Source: Lichina pygmaea
Taxonomy: Eukaryota > Ascomycota > Lichinomycetes > Lichinales > Lichinaceae
NCBI GenBank assembly: GCA_963422465.1
Contig: OY730174.1
Location: 2,232,001-2,296,000 of the forward strand
Reading direction: 5' to 3'
DNA: 64,000 nt
Part shown: piece by piece, positions 1-10,895 of the stretch
Numbering within the stretch: position 1 is the stretch's first letter
Layout: the number at the start of each line of letters is the position of its first letter
Program-made: the position numbers and the translations under genes
Notes under the pieces: model-generated
The model's input: only the letters and a program-made list of their open reading frames with translations
Database searches by the model: none
What the model was told of the DNA's origin: nothing

Positions 1-1289
1 CGTTGGCGCGATGCGTCGTAGTCGCCGCGATTCGGCGGTCCGCGCTGGAGGCGGCGGCGGTCCACGTCGTCCTCGTCGTCGCTGCGGTGGTGGGGCTCAT
101 GATGTTGACGGTGATAACGGCGATCGTGTCGACGGCGTCGGGGAGATCGGGCATGACCGTCGCTGTCGTCTATCAAGTGATCGTCCGAAGCGTGGCCGGG
201 ACTCCTGTCGTGGAGGCGCGGGCTCAGTGGAAGGCCGGTCGAGACCACCGGCGACATCCGGTCTCTGTCGTCCACGTACTCACGCGGTCGGCGGCCCCGG
301 TCGTGGCCGTACTCGTGGCCGTAAGCCGGGTCAGGGTGACGCGAGCGAGCCGGATTGTCGTCCTGGTGCAGCAGCACCTGTCGGCGGCCTCCCCCCAGCG
401 GGTCATCCCCACCCATCCGCGGATCGACCCGCTCGACCGGACTCTGTTGGTAGATGGCCCCCGGGACGGCGTGGCCAGCGGCAGGCAAGCCGAGCAACCG
501 ATCATGCTCACGCTCACGCTCCACACGCGGTCTGGGCTCCGGCACTCGAGGGAGACTCTGCTTCAACTCGGTCATGTCCAAGGGCAGCCGCCTGCCGGCG
601 TCGACACTATCGGCCCTGCGCCGGCCTGGCACCGGATACGGGTAGGGGCCATCCCTGCCGGCGATGATGCTGCGGCGCCGCTCGCGTCGTTCCCCAACGC
701 GACCCTCATTACGGCCGCGCTCTTCCACCGGCAGGGTCCCGGGGGCCCCGTCGTAGCGGTAAATATTTCGTCTCTGGTAGCGGGGATAGCCACCCGGGTC
801 GGGCACCCGGTTCCTGTCCGGGCGCCGCGCATGGCCACCAAGGCGGCCCCTATCAGCTTCGTCGACGCTGACGTCACTCCCGCGAGGGCGTCCTGCTATC
901 GTCGAGGGGTGACCGTAGTAATCCTCGTCAGGATCCGGGTCGCCGGGCCGCACGAGCGTTCCTGGAGGATGCACCGCTGGCCTTGCGCCCGCCATCGGCA
1001 CCGGCCTCTGCTGCTGGTCACTCTCGATCGTGGCCCGTCGAGGACGCGGGTAGGCCACCGGATATCGAGTCGGCGGCGCGCGATCACCTTGATACGCGCG
1101 CGGGGGCTGCAGCTGGTAGTCCGGAAGTCGGACAGCGCTGCTGCGGGGTGATGTCCTTATGTCCTGCATCAGCCGAGACGGCGGATGGTAGCGGTCGTGG
1201 TAGGGCATTTCGAGGGTGCCCGTGGACACCCGTAGAGGATGGGCGCCACCGACGGGCGAACTTGAACGACGATAATGGCGTTGAGCCAT
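1..1289 (-). CDS. Arg/Pro/Asp-rich hypothetical protein, 5' part; runs off left edge
   Basis: One frame stays open on the minus strand from an ATG at 1289-1287 to the left edge, at least 429 codons; a stop lies just upstream at 1382-1380. The product starts MAQRHYRRSSSP and looks disordered. The first half is rich in Pro, Arg and Tyr. The later part has charged runs (RERREHDR-like, HHEPHHRSDDEDD) and many RD/DR pairs, as in RNA-associated low-complexity proteins. I recognise no domain. The frame carries no stop over 1.29 kb, and its composition is more protein-like than the opposite frames, which give Arg/Gly/Ala-rich shadows. The C-terminus and any catalytic part would lie outside the window. 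An upstream exon is possible. Function unknown. Confidence 0.6.
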   Translation of the reverse strand, partial: MAQRHYRRSSSPVGGAHPLRVSTGTLEMPYHDRYHPPSRLMQDIRTSPRSSAVRLPDYQLQPPRAYQGDRAPPTRYPVAYPRPRRATIESDQQQRPVPMAGARPAVHPPGTLVRPGDPDPDEDYYGHPSTIAGRPRGSDVSVDEADRGRLGGHARRPDRNRVPDPGGYPRYQRRNIYRYDGAPGTLPVEERGRNEGRVGERRERRRSIIAGRDGPYPYPVPGRRRADSVDAGRRLPLDMTELKQSLPRVPEPRPRVEREREHDRLLGLPAAGHAVPGAIYQQSPVERVDPRMGGDDPLGGGRRQVLLHQDDNPARSRHPDPAYGHEYGHDRGRRPREYVDDRDRMSPVVSTGLPLSPRLHDRSPGHASDDHLIDDSDGHARSPRRRRHDRRYHRQHHEPHHRSDDEDDVDRRRLQRGPPNRGDYDASRQ

Positions 1290-1835
1290 GGCTCCGGTGG
1301 AGGATGCTCGGTACAATGGCGGGGCGTCGGACGTCGCGGGCGCACGATGGAATCGAAGTGCGGGTGGGGCCGCAGTCTTTCAGCCTCAATTCCAAGACGT
1401 TCCGACGGTGTCTCAAAGGCAGCTGAGGGCCGAAATTCCCCGCAGTGAGGCTGCAACGACTCGCACCAAGTGAGGCAATGGCTGAGGATGATTGGGCCGA
1501 GGAGGCTTCGAGGGGGACCCTTGCATCACTCGAGATCAGCACTCTCGGCGGAGGAGAGCTACTTGAGGGTCAGCCGTCGTAGGCGCAGTACATACTGTAC
1601 GTACCGTTCATGCCGACACTAGCTGGAGGCTCAAGTCGCTGCGCGAGTGTCGAATCTGAGATTTACAATCATGGTGGCCGACAACGCCGAGCAAAGATGG
1701 AGGCTTGAGATGGGACGGAAATGATGGTGGTGGATTCCGAGGCGAAACCCACCATACGCCTTCGCTAAATGCGAAACGACCGTCACGTGCATGGCAGTGG
1801 CCCCCAGACAGGCAGGAGCTGGATGGTGTTTACTC
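1290..1835. other. Intergenic, upstream of the left-edge gene
   Basis: No convincing coding frame. It probably holds the promoter of the minus-strand gene. A GTAC-rich palindromic cluster lies near 1585-1610, a pattern repeated in most intergenic gaps of this window. Confidence 0.5.
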
Positions 1836-2360
1836 GTACGGACGGAGACCCGTGCAAAAGTATTCGGAAAGATTTCTATGGAAGTGACAAAAGTTGTGAG
1901 ACAATCCAGCAATTCCCCTCTCGATCATTATCATGATTCTTGTTGTTGTCCACCACCACCCCACCACCCCTGTGGTTTGAGGTCTTGAAGTCTGAATTTG
2001 TTGAGCATCTTCTCATAAAGCTCAGTCTTCTTCCCACTTTGAGCTGTCACTATTCTCACCATTGTTGTTGCCATCACTGTTGTTGCTCTTGTCTGAAGGC
2101 CGGATGGTAGCCACAGTCGTACATGACTTGACAGATTAGATAGACTGTGCTGAAAGAAAGATCACTGAATACTTCACAGGTACGTAGGGGTACACCTTCT
2201 TCAAGAAGAGCAAGCACACATGCTTTCTGTCCAATGCTGATGCTTTCGTTACCCATGGTGATGTGGGGTCGGGTGAGGTGGTTTTGGTGGCGGGGTATAG
2301 TCTCATCACTTTTTGGTGGGATTCCGAATACTTCTGTCGCCAGCTCCCGTACTCCGTACA
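1836..2360 (-). mobile_element. Tc1/mariner-like remnant, copy 1
   Basis: About 0.53 kb bounded by imperfect inverted repeats: the left end reads acggagacccgtgc then aaaagtattcgg, and the right end is its near reverse complement (ccgaatacttctgtcgcc, then a gtacgg-type end). The minus strand from about 2260 to 2090 reads a helix-turn-helix-like stretch (QKACVLALLEEGVPL, then FSDLSFSTVYLICQ). This resembles the N-terminal DNA-binding part of the Tc1 transposase at 8992, so the copy looks like an internally deleted, non-autonomous element. Ends are accurate to a few bases. Confidence 0.6.
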
Positions 2361-2452
2361 GGGTTTCTGATACAAAACACGAAACACGTTGGTGAGAGCG
2401 AAGCATGCTGAGTGGACACGCAGGTTGACGTGTTCATCACATGATTACGGTA

Positions 2453-4283
2453 CCCGTGCCTTGGAGGTACTTCGTACCTCCCACTCCCTCGCAAGCGAGG
2501 TCGGGACACCCTTACGGAGTAAGGGTGTCCGACAGCGCAACGGTGTGGACAGCGCAACGGTCATCTTCCAGAAAATCAGCTTTGCAGTTCTATAACTTCA
2601 CAACGTAACGACTAAATTGAAATCCGATTTGCTTATCTGATTCCTCTACTTCTCTAGTATAATCCCTGAAGTTTTAGAACTCTCGTAAATTTTATAGCAT
2701 TGCTGAGAAACTGTAGTAGCTACTAGACCAATAACAGATCCTTGACAGATCAAATTTACAACAGTAATAACTTTACAACAGAGCGATAAAACTGTAGATT
2801 TTATGGGCCTATCTGATTCTACATCAGATATTCTATCAGTACCCAAGGTGTCGCCTTGTCCGGAGATTCGTGGTGTTGTTGAAAGGCTGTGGTGATTGCT
2901 GGCTCCACCATCACTAGCTCCGCTGTCGCTCACTCCTCTATCACCGGCTCCACCAATGTTGCCCCACCATGTCCCACCATCATCATCTGCATTGCTTTCT
3001 TTGCTGTCTTTGCTATCTCTTTTGCTATCTTTACATCTTCCTTCACTTTAGCTGCTGCTGCTTTCTCTGCTTCTTTCACTGCCTTTACTTCCTCCTTTGC
3101 TCTAGCCACTACTGCCTTGTCAGCTGGACAGGGCTTCCTGTTGGCTGGAATCTTGCCACTTCAAGAAGGAGTTCCCTTGAGGTGACTTTCAAGACATCGT
3201 GCAGGAACGTTGAATCTGCTAGCTATTCTGGGATTGAGAACTCTGTGTCAGGAAGAATGGAACCAAGAGCTTCCTGGATATGATCCTCAGCCTCAGTGTA
3301 TGATTTGACCATGTTGTTGAGAAGTTATGGTGGTTTGAAGATGGTCGACACCAATTCAGCTTAATTTTGTGTGGGACTGTTGCGCTGTCCACACCGTTGC
3401 GCTGTCGGACACCCTTACGGAGTACCCGTGCCACGGGGGGCTACACCCCCTCCTCCCGCACCTCCGGTACGTCCGGAACACCTCTCTATCCAGAGAGGTG
3501 TCTAACACCGGAATGAAAGTATCAGCGGTATGAAAGGTTTTCTTGATAGAATCAACTGCAATGCCTATAATTCCACAACACAATGACTACATGAAAATGT
3601 AACTAGCCCATTTGATTCCTCTACTTCTACACTATCATTTCTGAGGTTGCAGGCCCTTTTACAAGCCATGAAAGTAATATATCTACAAAACAAGGAAGAG
3701 TGACCAAAAGATCGCATGTCTGAGAGAAGCGAAGCGGACGACTCAAGTTTCTATGGTAGCTAACGTGGCTATGGTAGCTACAGTAGTTACTCAGCAATAC
3801 CAGCAGAATCTGGGAGAGCCTGAAGCATCAGGGATGATAGTAGAAGAGTAGGGGAATCAGATAGGCACATAAAAATTATCACTTGTCTATCTAGTTGTGG
3901 AGTTGTAGGTGTTTCAAATTGATGTTGTCAAGAGCCTGTTCTGTGAGTGACGACTATCATGACTTCTCAACAACACCACAAAAATCTAGAGAAGTCTATG
4001 TCCTCAAGGATGATAGTAGAGAAGTAGGAGAATCAAATGAGCCGGTTACATTTCAATTCAGTCGTTGTTTTGTGAAGTTATAGATGTTGCAGCTGACTTG
4101 CAACTGAAAACCTTTCATACCGCTGATACTTTCATTCCGGTGTTAGACACCTCTCTGGACAGAGGTGTTCCGGACGTACCGGAGGTGCGGGAGGAGGGGG
4201 TGTAGCCCCCCGTGGCACGGGTAAGGGTGTCCCGACCGAGCTAGCGAGGGGAGGGGAGGTACGAAGTACCTCCAAGGCACGGG
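2453..4283. mobile_element. Inverted-repeat DNA element C (outer), interrupted by element B
   Basis: The left end begins cccgtgccttggaggtac and the right end is its reverse complement. The terminal inverted repeats are unusually long, about 180 bp. The right copy is continuous (about 4107-4283). The left copy is split, 2453-2519 then 3418-3542, by the insertion of element B. Without B the element is about 0.93 kb. TA flanks both ends (2451-2452 and 4285-4286), possibly a TA target. No coding capacity was found, so it is MITE-like. Confidence 0.6.
2520..3417. mobile_element. Inverted-repeat DNA element B, inserted in the left arm of element C
   Basis: Perfect or near-perfect terminal inverted repeats of about 40 bp: the left arm opens taagggtgtccgacagcg and the right arm closes with its complement at 3417. 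The flanks repeat at least CGGAG (2515-2519 and 3418-3422), up to about ten bases if the end bases are shared. Sequences just inside the arms (about 2586-2680) resemble subterminal sequences of element C (about 3555-3650, and inverted at 4085-3990), so B and C are related families. No transposase frame is visible. Confidence 0.6.
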
Positions 4284-4308
4284 GTAGCTTTTCGATTGGC
4301 TTACGTAT

Positions 4309-4834
4309 GTACGGAAGCTCGCGACGAAAGTATTCGCAATCATTTGTATGGGGGTAACAAAAGTCGTGAGATACTCCCGCATTTCTTGTCCCAATCTCAG
4401 TCCTCGTCGCTATTGTTGCTGTCCCCTTTCTCCACCACCAGAATTCTTGAGTCTTGAGTCTTGTGACTAGTCATCTGCCTAATCTGAGCTCTTGTCACTC
4501 TGCTACTCCTCTTCTTCTTCTGGTACCACTACATCCTTGGGTCCTCATGAAGACCGCATTCATGACAGGACTGTAGCTATACTTGTACCGTACACAAGTT
4601 GACGAATTCAATGGATAGTGCTGGAAGAAAGACCTGTGAGGTTGATGATATACCTCACAGGGACACCCTCCTTAGGAAGAGCAAATACACATACTTTCTG
4701 CAAAATTCTGATGGTTTTGTTGCCCATGGTGTCAGTGATTTGGGTGGTGTCAGTGGGCAGGTTTGGGCGGTGATCTACAGTCTCGTCACTTTTTGGCGGG
4801 ATTGCGAATACTTTTGTCGCGGGCTTCCGTACTC
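4309..4834 (-). mobile_element. Tc1/mariner-like remnant, copy 2
   Basis: Same family, length and orientation as the remnant at 1836-2360. The left end reads tacggaagctcgcgac then gaaagtattcgcaatc; the right end (about 4790-4834) is the near reverse complement. The middle keeps recognisable matches to copy 1, including the segment for the transposase N-terminal helix-turn-helix, but is more decayed and has no useful open frame. Confidence 0.6.
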
Positions 4835-6576
4835 GTAGGCGACTCTTATAGTGTTAGCGCGTGACTTTTTTTCTCTGTTGTCGTAGAAGGCGTAAGTCAT
4901 CATTGTCGCCGTCGCGTTGTGGAAAAACTCCGAGCAGGAAAAGGTCTCTAGATTGAATTGAGTCGCTACTTGACTGGTTAGGGGATCATCATACTTCCGT
5001 ATGATGCTGTCAACGGACAAGGAGATAATTTTCCATCTCACGTGACCTGTAGTACCGTACGTACGTAGGCACGAGAATCCCTTCCGAGACCTTCTATCGT
5101 CCGAGTAGCCATGTAAGCGTGTTTCGACCGGTTCCACAGAGGGACGTACGGCAATGTAAGAATCAAGTCGAAGTATTCGAAAGCGTGAAAAAGAGAGCAC
5201 ATTCGCTACTCGAATCTGAGGGCCGGAGCGGCAACGTTCCATATCTTGGTTCGTAGACAGGAGGGCAGTGGTAATCAAGCACAGGACGTGTAGCCATACA
5301 ACCTAACCACCGAGGATCTTGCCTGGGACTGACCTTTGACTCTATGTATGGCAAGGAACGATATGACCCAAGCCAACAAAGGCACAGGACTCGGCGTTCA
5401 GGCTTGCTGTATGGTCTTGCCACAGGGGGGATAGGGCGAGACCGAAATTGTTCGGATGCTCTTCTTGGATCAAGTGCCACCATGTCAGAGAACATCTGAA
5501 CATGATATGAGCAGACCGATAGCGTATAGCACAAGGAAGCTGTCATCACTGAGCTGAAGAGTCACATGCGAGTCGTACGATGTCCATACGGTAGTCGACC
5601 AAGAAGACAACTACGTTACCTACAAGAGAAATCCGCCAGGTTAAACCTTGGACTGAATGACGAACAGTGAGTGCGTTGCTAATGACATCATCGGCGTCTC
5701 ATAATCCGTAAATACAACAAATCCTTGCGACCAACGACTGTCTTGTTCATGCGCTGGTGCTCTCTGTATCAATCAATGCTAGAAATCGATCCTTGGAGTC
5801 TTCGTCCAGCTACCATCGAGGCATCTAGTAGATGGCCGCGACTTGCTTCTGCGGATCCGATAAGATGAGACAGTAGGACTGCAGGAGAAGGAGTCCTTCT
5901 CAACGATCAAGGGAACTGTCTGATTGTAGCTTCTGAGAACAACCGACTGAGCAGAGGACGGTCGTACTTCGGTACGGTACGGTGCAGTGCCATTCACCAA
6001 CCGCGTGTACGTACGGAAGTACGGAGTACAGTAAGTACATACGTACCAGTATCACCGTTGAGCCGCAGAGAGTCTCAAAACACGTGACGTGCGACAATTC
6101 AAAGCAAATTTCTGCGAAAGCTGTGTCGCCGAATTCAATCAGATATTTGAACGAAAGAGCTTGATTAGACATGAGCAGTTTGATATCGAGATGGGATGTT
6201 GAAGAGGTGGAAGACGTCACGTGAACAAGCGGTTGGGCCGCAAGAGCATTTGTTGACACCGTGACAACAAAGCCGACAGGCGGGCCTCAGCAATAATTAG
6301 GCGCTGCTTTAGCGGGCCGAGAGCTCGGCCGGGTGGGTGTCGGTGTTTGTTGTGCCCGCCTCTTCTCTCCCGCTTTCTCTCCCCTTCCATCTCGCCTGCT
6401 CTCCCTGCATCTCTTGACCAGCTTCGATCCACCTCAATTGCTCGTGAAAAGCCCGCTTCGGTCTACAATCTAAACCGCCTTCAACTTTCAAGAGCCGTTT
6501 GAATTCAATACATTACGAACTGGCTTGAGCCCACAACGGTCGGACTTGGATCCACCCTTTAAACCCCCCTATTTGG
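4835..6576. other. Intergenic, hex1 upstream region
   Basis: No convincing gene. Two GTAC/TACGTA-rich clusters lie near 5050-5070 and 5970-6050. A pyrimidine-rich tract at about 6355-6430, followed by CAA-type sequence, is typical of strongly expressed fungal promoters and probably belongs to hex1. Confidence 0.5.
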
Positions 6577-8157
6577 ATGTACCGTCAGTCTCTTCTTCGT
6601 ACCTCTCGAATCGTGGTTCGACAGGGCTTCGAGAAGAGACGCCTCGTTTGAACAGTCAAACTGGACTTCGACGCCAAAGTCCCCATTCCGTTCAGCGTCT
6701 TCCCCTCCTCATACCGAAGCGACGGCGCCGTCCTTGAGGGGACTCGCGTGGAAGGAGAAGTCGACCATTCGGGAGCTTCGCGCGTCGGCCGGGAAGATCG
6801 CTACAGCTCCGTATCCGCCACATCACCGTCTCGCCGACGCAAGGAGGACGGTTCGCGCCACGAGGAGTTTGAAGAGAACTTCACCGTCTACGCCGAGGAC
6901 GACGCACCGCGAGGCGATCGTCAGTCTCGCGTTTCTCGTCGGAGGGAGGAAGCGACCGTCTACGAGGGCGAGAGCCGGCATTCCCACGCCGGTGGAGACC
7001 ACGTTCTCAACGTCGACATCTCCCGGGACCGGTAAGCCTGATATGCCCTCCCCGGTGATCTTGCATCGGGCACGGTGTCTCCGGGCAGGTCCCAGCGCCA
7101 AAGCTACCCGCCGACTGACCCTTCTCCGCGTTCAAGTCGCCGAGAAGACCACGAACCTCACCGCCACTACGCCGAAAGCCACATCGAGGTAGATCGGCCT
7201 TCAAGGACTCGCACCGAGACCCACATCGACATCGAGCGTCGTCCGGGATCGCACGCGGAAGCTCACATCGAGGTCGACCGACACCCGATAGCCCACTCGG
7301 ACGCCCACCTCGGACCCGGACGTAGCCACGGCCATCGTTCCCACTTGGCCGAGTCTGAGATCGACGTCACCGAGCGCGAGTATCGTCGACGGGTGCACCA
7401 CGGTCCGACGGTCCACTTTGAAGACGACTTCCAACCCGAGCACCACCAACACCACCACCACCGGTCCACGCACGTCGGAGCAACCGTAGAGCTTCCCGAC
7501 CACCACCGATCGAAGATGGGTTACTACGACGACGACGGCCATTACCACTCGTTCCGCCAGGGCTTCGAGCGCGGCGTCGATCGCCTGCTGCACCCGCACC
7601 ATCATCGCAGCACCGTGCGTGAGGAGGTGCATCTCGACGACGAATTCGATCGCCCTCGTCCGAGCCGGGCCGTGCGCGAGAGCGTCCGCGTCGTCGAGCG
7701 CGGCCGTCCGCCCAACACCATCACGATCCCTTGCCACCACATCCGCCTCGGCGATCTCTTGATCCTCCAGGGCCGGCCGTGCCAGGTCATCCGCATCACC
7801 ATCTCGAACCAGACGGGCCAGTACCGCTACCTCGGCGTCGATCTCTTCACGAAGCAGCTGCACGAGGAGTCGAGCTTCGTCTCGCACCCGTCGCCTTCGG
7901 TCGTGGTGCAGAACATGCTCGGACCCGTCTTCAAGCAGTATCGCGTGCTCGACATCCGCGACGACGGCCGCGTCGTGGCCATGACCGAGACGGGCGACGT
8001 CAAGCAGGGCCTGCCCGTCATCGATCAGGGCGGGCTCTGGAACAGGCTCAACGATGTCTTCAGCGACGGCCGCGGTAGCGTTCGCGTCTTGGTCATCAAC
8101 GACGGCGGTCGCGAGCTCGCCGTTGACTACAAGGTCGTTCACGGATCGAGGCTCTAG
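6577..8157 (+). CDS. hex1: HEX1, Woronin-body core protein, with long N-terminal isoform
   Basis: The C-terminal 213 residues from ATG 7516 match the HEX1 family: start MGYYDDDGHYHSFRQG, then an eIF5A-like fold (IPCHHIRLGDLLILQGRPC, TGQYRYLGVDLFTKQL, ETGDVKQGLPV) and the C-terminal peroxisomal signal SRL. HEX1 self-assembles into the crystalline core that plugs septal pores after hyphal damage. The frame stays open upstream through an intron at 7032-7088 (57 nt, GTAAGC...CAG), which joins a Ser/Arg/Glu-rich exon (6656-7031) to a segment with repeats of the type HIEVDR / HIDIER and a His-rich stretch. The only nearby in-frame ATG is at 6577, needing an intron at 6599-6655; this first exon is a guess. 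Long and short isoforms by alternative splicing or start choice are known for some HEX1 genes and likely here. Identity is certain; the 5' end is not. Confidence 0.9.
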
Positions 8158-8867
8158 ATCGGCTCGATCCAGCTCGTCGTCGGGTAAAGATCCTTGCACC
8201 GAGGAAGGGGCAATCTCGGTGCGGCTGAGGCTGGATATAGTTTCGGAGAAGGAGGACAATTTGTGCACATGCAGCTTGGGTTTTCTCGTCTGGCCGGGTT
8301 GGCTCCGTCCATCATCTTGTTGACAATGCTCTCGTCGCAGGTAGCATCCGTGGTGGCCAATGCGTCTGATAATAGCCAGCCAATTCGGTCCTATATTGCT
8401 TTCTCCGTTTCCGTCTTGCATAGCGTGACATGCAGTGATATGCAGTACATCCCGTGACTTCGTACCTGTCTCTTAACCGTCGTCGTCGACACCTTGAACC
8501 TCAGTCCAATGCCACATCCGGTTCTTGCTCCTACGAACGAGCCTCGTAATCCGTACACCGCCAACACGGCGTACAGCACAGCACAGTACGTGCCACGCAC
8601 CTCATCAGCAGCCTAGGGTAGATCAGTTGCGGGAGCTGTCATCCATTGCTTGGCCGATCGAGGCCGATGTCCAGTACGTACAGTACATACATACCTTGCA
8701 CCTCTTCATGGCTCCACCAGTACGAGTACTTCCGAAACGAATTCTTCCGTCTCTCCGTTTCTCCGTCGTTGGGCAGGCGTGGGACAGGCGTGACAGGGTA
8801 CGATTACGTACTTGCGTAAAAATTACGTGAGTACGAGGCGTATAGCAGAAATAACGTTGAGTAAGTA
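8158..8867. other. Intergenic, 3' of hex1
   Basis: No gene seen. GTAC-rich clusters near 8660-8700 and 8800-8867. Its right edge is the TA target (8866-8867) of the Tc1-like element. Confidence 0.5.
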
Positions 8868-8991
8868 CGTAAGTTCGTTCGCAAAGTTTTGCCGGCTCAA
8901 CACTTTTGGTGGTCTCATGAATTTTCGGGTAAACCACGGTAGAAAGCTGATCCTCGACCGACTCGACCAACTCGATCAACTCACCCACAAA

Positions 8992-9976
8992 ATGCCGAAG
9001 ACAAAGAACTACACTGTTGCAGACCGAGTCCAGGCTCTTACTCTGGCTGAAGAAGGCAAGTCTTATGCTGAAATCAGCAGTATTACTGGAATATCCTTGT
9101 CGCAGATCACACGACTCTGCAGAAAGGCCAGGGAGCGAGGATTCGACCCATCAGTTTCCAAGCAGATCACAGCAGAATATGTGCAGGATGCACCAAAGAC
9201 TGGCTGGCCTGAAGTGATAGACAAGGAGAAGGAGAAGCAGATGCTGGAGCTTGTACAAGCAACCCATGAATCCCAAGAGATGTCAGCAGCAGAAATTGCA
9301 AGGGAGATTGGAGTTAGAACAACCACTGCGTATAAGCATCTGAAGAAGAAGAAGATGGGTAAATAGAAACCTATCTATAGACCTGGTATAATAATATCTC
9401 TACTATCTACAGAAGAAGAGTAACTGATAGCTGTGTACGTACGTATAGGTCTTACTCCAAAATGCGCAAAGCTCATCTTGAGTTTGTGTTCATTAAAGTA
9501 CAGAGACAAGTCTATGGAGTGGTGGAAGAATGTGATCTTCTCAGACAAAACAGGGATTGTGCTAGGACAGTGGTGGCACAAGAATCAGATCTGGAGACAG
9601 ACTTCAGAACAGTTTGAGAAGACCTGCATATGTCAGTGTTGGAAGAAGTGTACAGAGTTCATGTTCTGGGGTAGTTTTTTGTATGACAAGAAGGGACCCT
9701 GCCATATCTGGAAGACTGAGACAGCCAAGGAGAAGAAGGAAGCAGACACAGAGCTTGAAGCTCTGAATGTGTCTCTGGAGCCTGCAGCAAAGGAAGCCTG
9801 GGAACTAGACATGTGGATGTCATGGTTGAATCTCTGATGAAAGTCTGCAGGACAGACACCCCAATGGTGCTTCACAGCCAAAAGAGGTAAGGTTATACAA
9901 TAAGGCAAAGGAGGAATTGATTGGTATCGATACAGCAAGATTATCCTACACCAGAAGCTTCTACTCTTCACTCAGG
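8992..9976 (+). pseudogene. Tc1-like transposase, 5' part
   Basis: From ATG 8992 a 124-codon frame reads an N-terminal helix-turn-helix (VADRVQALTLAEEGKSYAEI, then SLSQITRLCRKARERGFDP) and a second winged-helix-like segment (AAEIAREIGVRTTTAYKHLK), then stops at 9366. A further frame (about 9433-9837) carries the start of the DDE catalytic domain (VIFSDKTGIVLG holds the first catalytic Asp) and a WGSFLYDKKGP segment. At least one stop or frameshift lies between the two, so this half is already dead apart from the retroelement insertion at 9977. Confidence 0.75.
9972..9976. repeat. Target-site duplication TCAGG, left copy
   Basis: TCAGG directly precedes the left LTR; the same five bases follow the right LTR at 28158-28162. 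Five bases is the usual Ty3/gypsy duplication. Confidence 0.9.
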
Positions 9977-10330
9977 TGTTAAGGCCTAGGCCGGAACAGC
10001 CCAGGTAAGCGAGGGAGGAGTGTTAGTCATACGGAACAACATCCGACCGATCCGGTGGACGAGCAGTCCCTAAGCGAGGAGCTCGTCCACGCAAAAGGAT
10101 GATACCCCTCAAGGAGACCCCCCCCTCGGGGCATCTGTATAAAGACCCCCCAAAGAGCCCGGAGGGATTAGCTCTCCAGGCTGAACACACATGCACACAT
10201 CGTACTGAGACAATAGCATAGGAGAGTTACCCCACCTGTCTATTCCTCTACCGAGTCCCTGTCTAGAATCCGCCCTGCGAAGCAGCAAGACTGTACCGGC
10301 TTCTGTGTGAACCCGGCCCGGCCTTTAACA
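9977..10330 (+). repeat. Left LTR of element 1 (354 bp)
   Basis: Begins TGTTAAGGCCTAGGCCGG and ends GGCCTTTAACA. A TATAAAG box at 10138-10144 is the likely sense promoter. It matches the right LTR apart from a few substitutions and the absence of a 35-bp duplication. Confidence 0.9.
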
Positions 10331-10620
10331 GTTTCAGCCTCTAACATACAGGACACTGACTCGATACGATGGTGGATCCACAAAGCCCTACCCCTTCCCA
10401 GGCGGCTCAAGCCCAAGCTGCTCAGGCGGCTCAGGCCCAGGCTGTCCAGGCGGCACCTATTGTTAACCTACCCCCGAAGCCCTTGAAGGTAGGTACCCCG
10501 AAGAGGTACGATAGATCCAGGGGAGGACTGGAGTTGTTCTTCTCACAACTGGAGCTTTACTATAGGTTCAACACAGTCCAGTTCCCGACAGACCAGGAGA
10601 AGGTGCTATTCGCAGCCTCC

Positions 10621-10895
10621 TGTGACGAGGCAATGGCAGAGCAGAACTCGAGCCTAACTGATTCGGTAACCTTGACCTGACTTGGCTTGAGACTTGAGAC
10701 TTGGATTGATGTACAAGACGAAAGACGAGGAAGGAAAAAAAAAGAGAAAAGAAGAGAAGAAGCTGGGGAAGCAGGAGAAGTTCTTATAGGCAGGGGATCA
10801 GGCAACGGCGGAGCAAACAGGCAACAGTGCAGATGGAACTTCCCGGCAAGGTGCGTGACTTGTGCCAGATATGCAACTGGGCCAGAACTGTGACA
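10621..10895 (-). repeat. LTR of element 2, left (its 3' LTR)
   Basis: On the plus strand it begins TGTGACGAGGCAATGG and ends CCAGAACTGTGACA. It is preceded by CCTCC. Confidence 0.9.

Noticed and set aside
3-1151. Plus-strand frame of 382 codons at the left end
   Set aside because: Arg/Val/Ala-rich shadow of the better minus-strand frame; no ATG-based start context or family resemblance.
7201-8421. Minus-strand frame of 406 codons opposite hex1
   Set aside because: Exact antisense of a certain gene with strong codon bias, which creates open antisense frames; composition (Asp/Val/Ala-rich) is that of a shadow.
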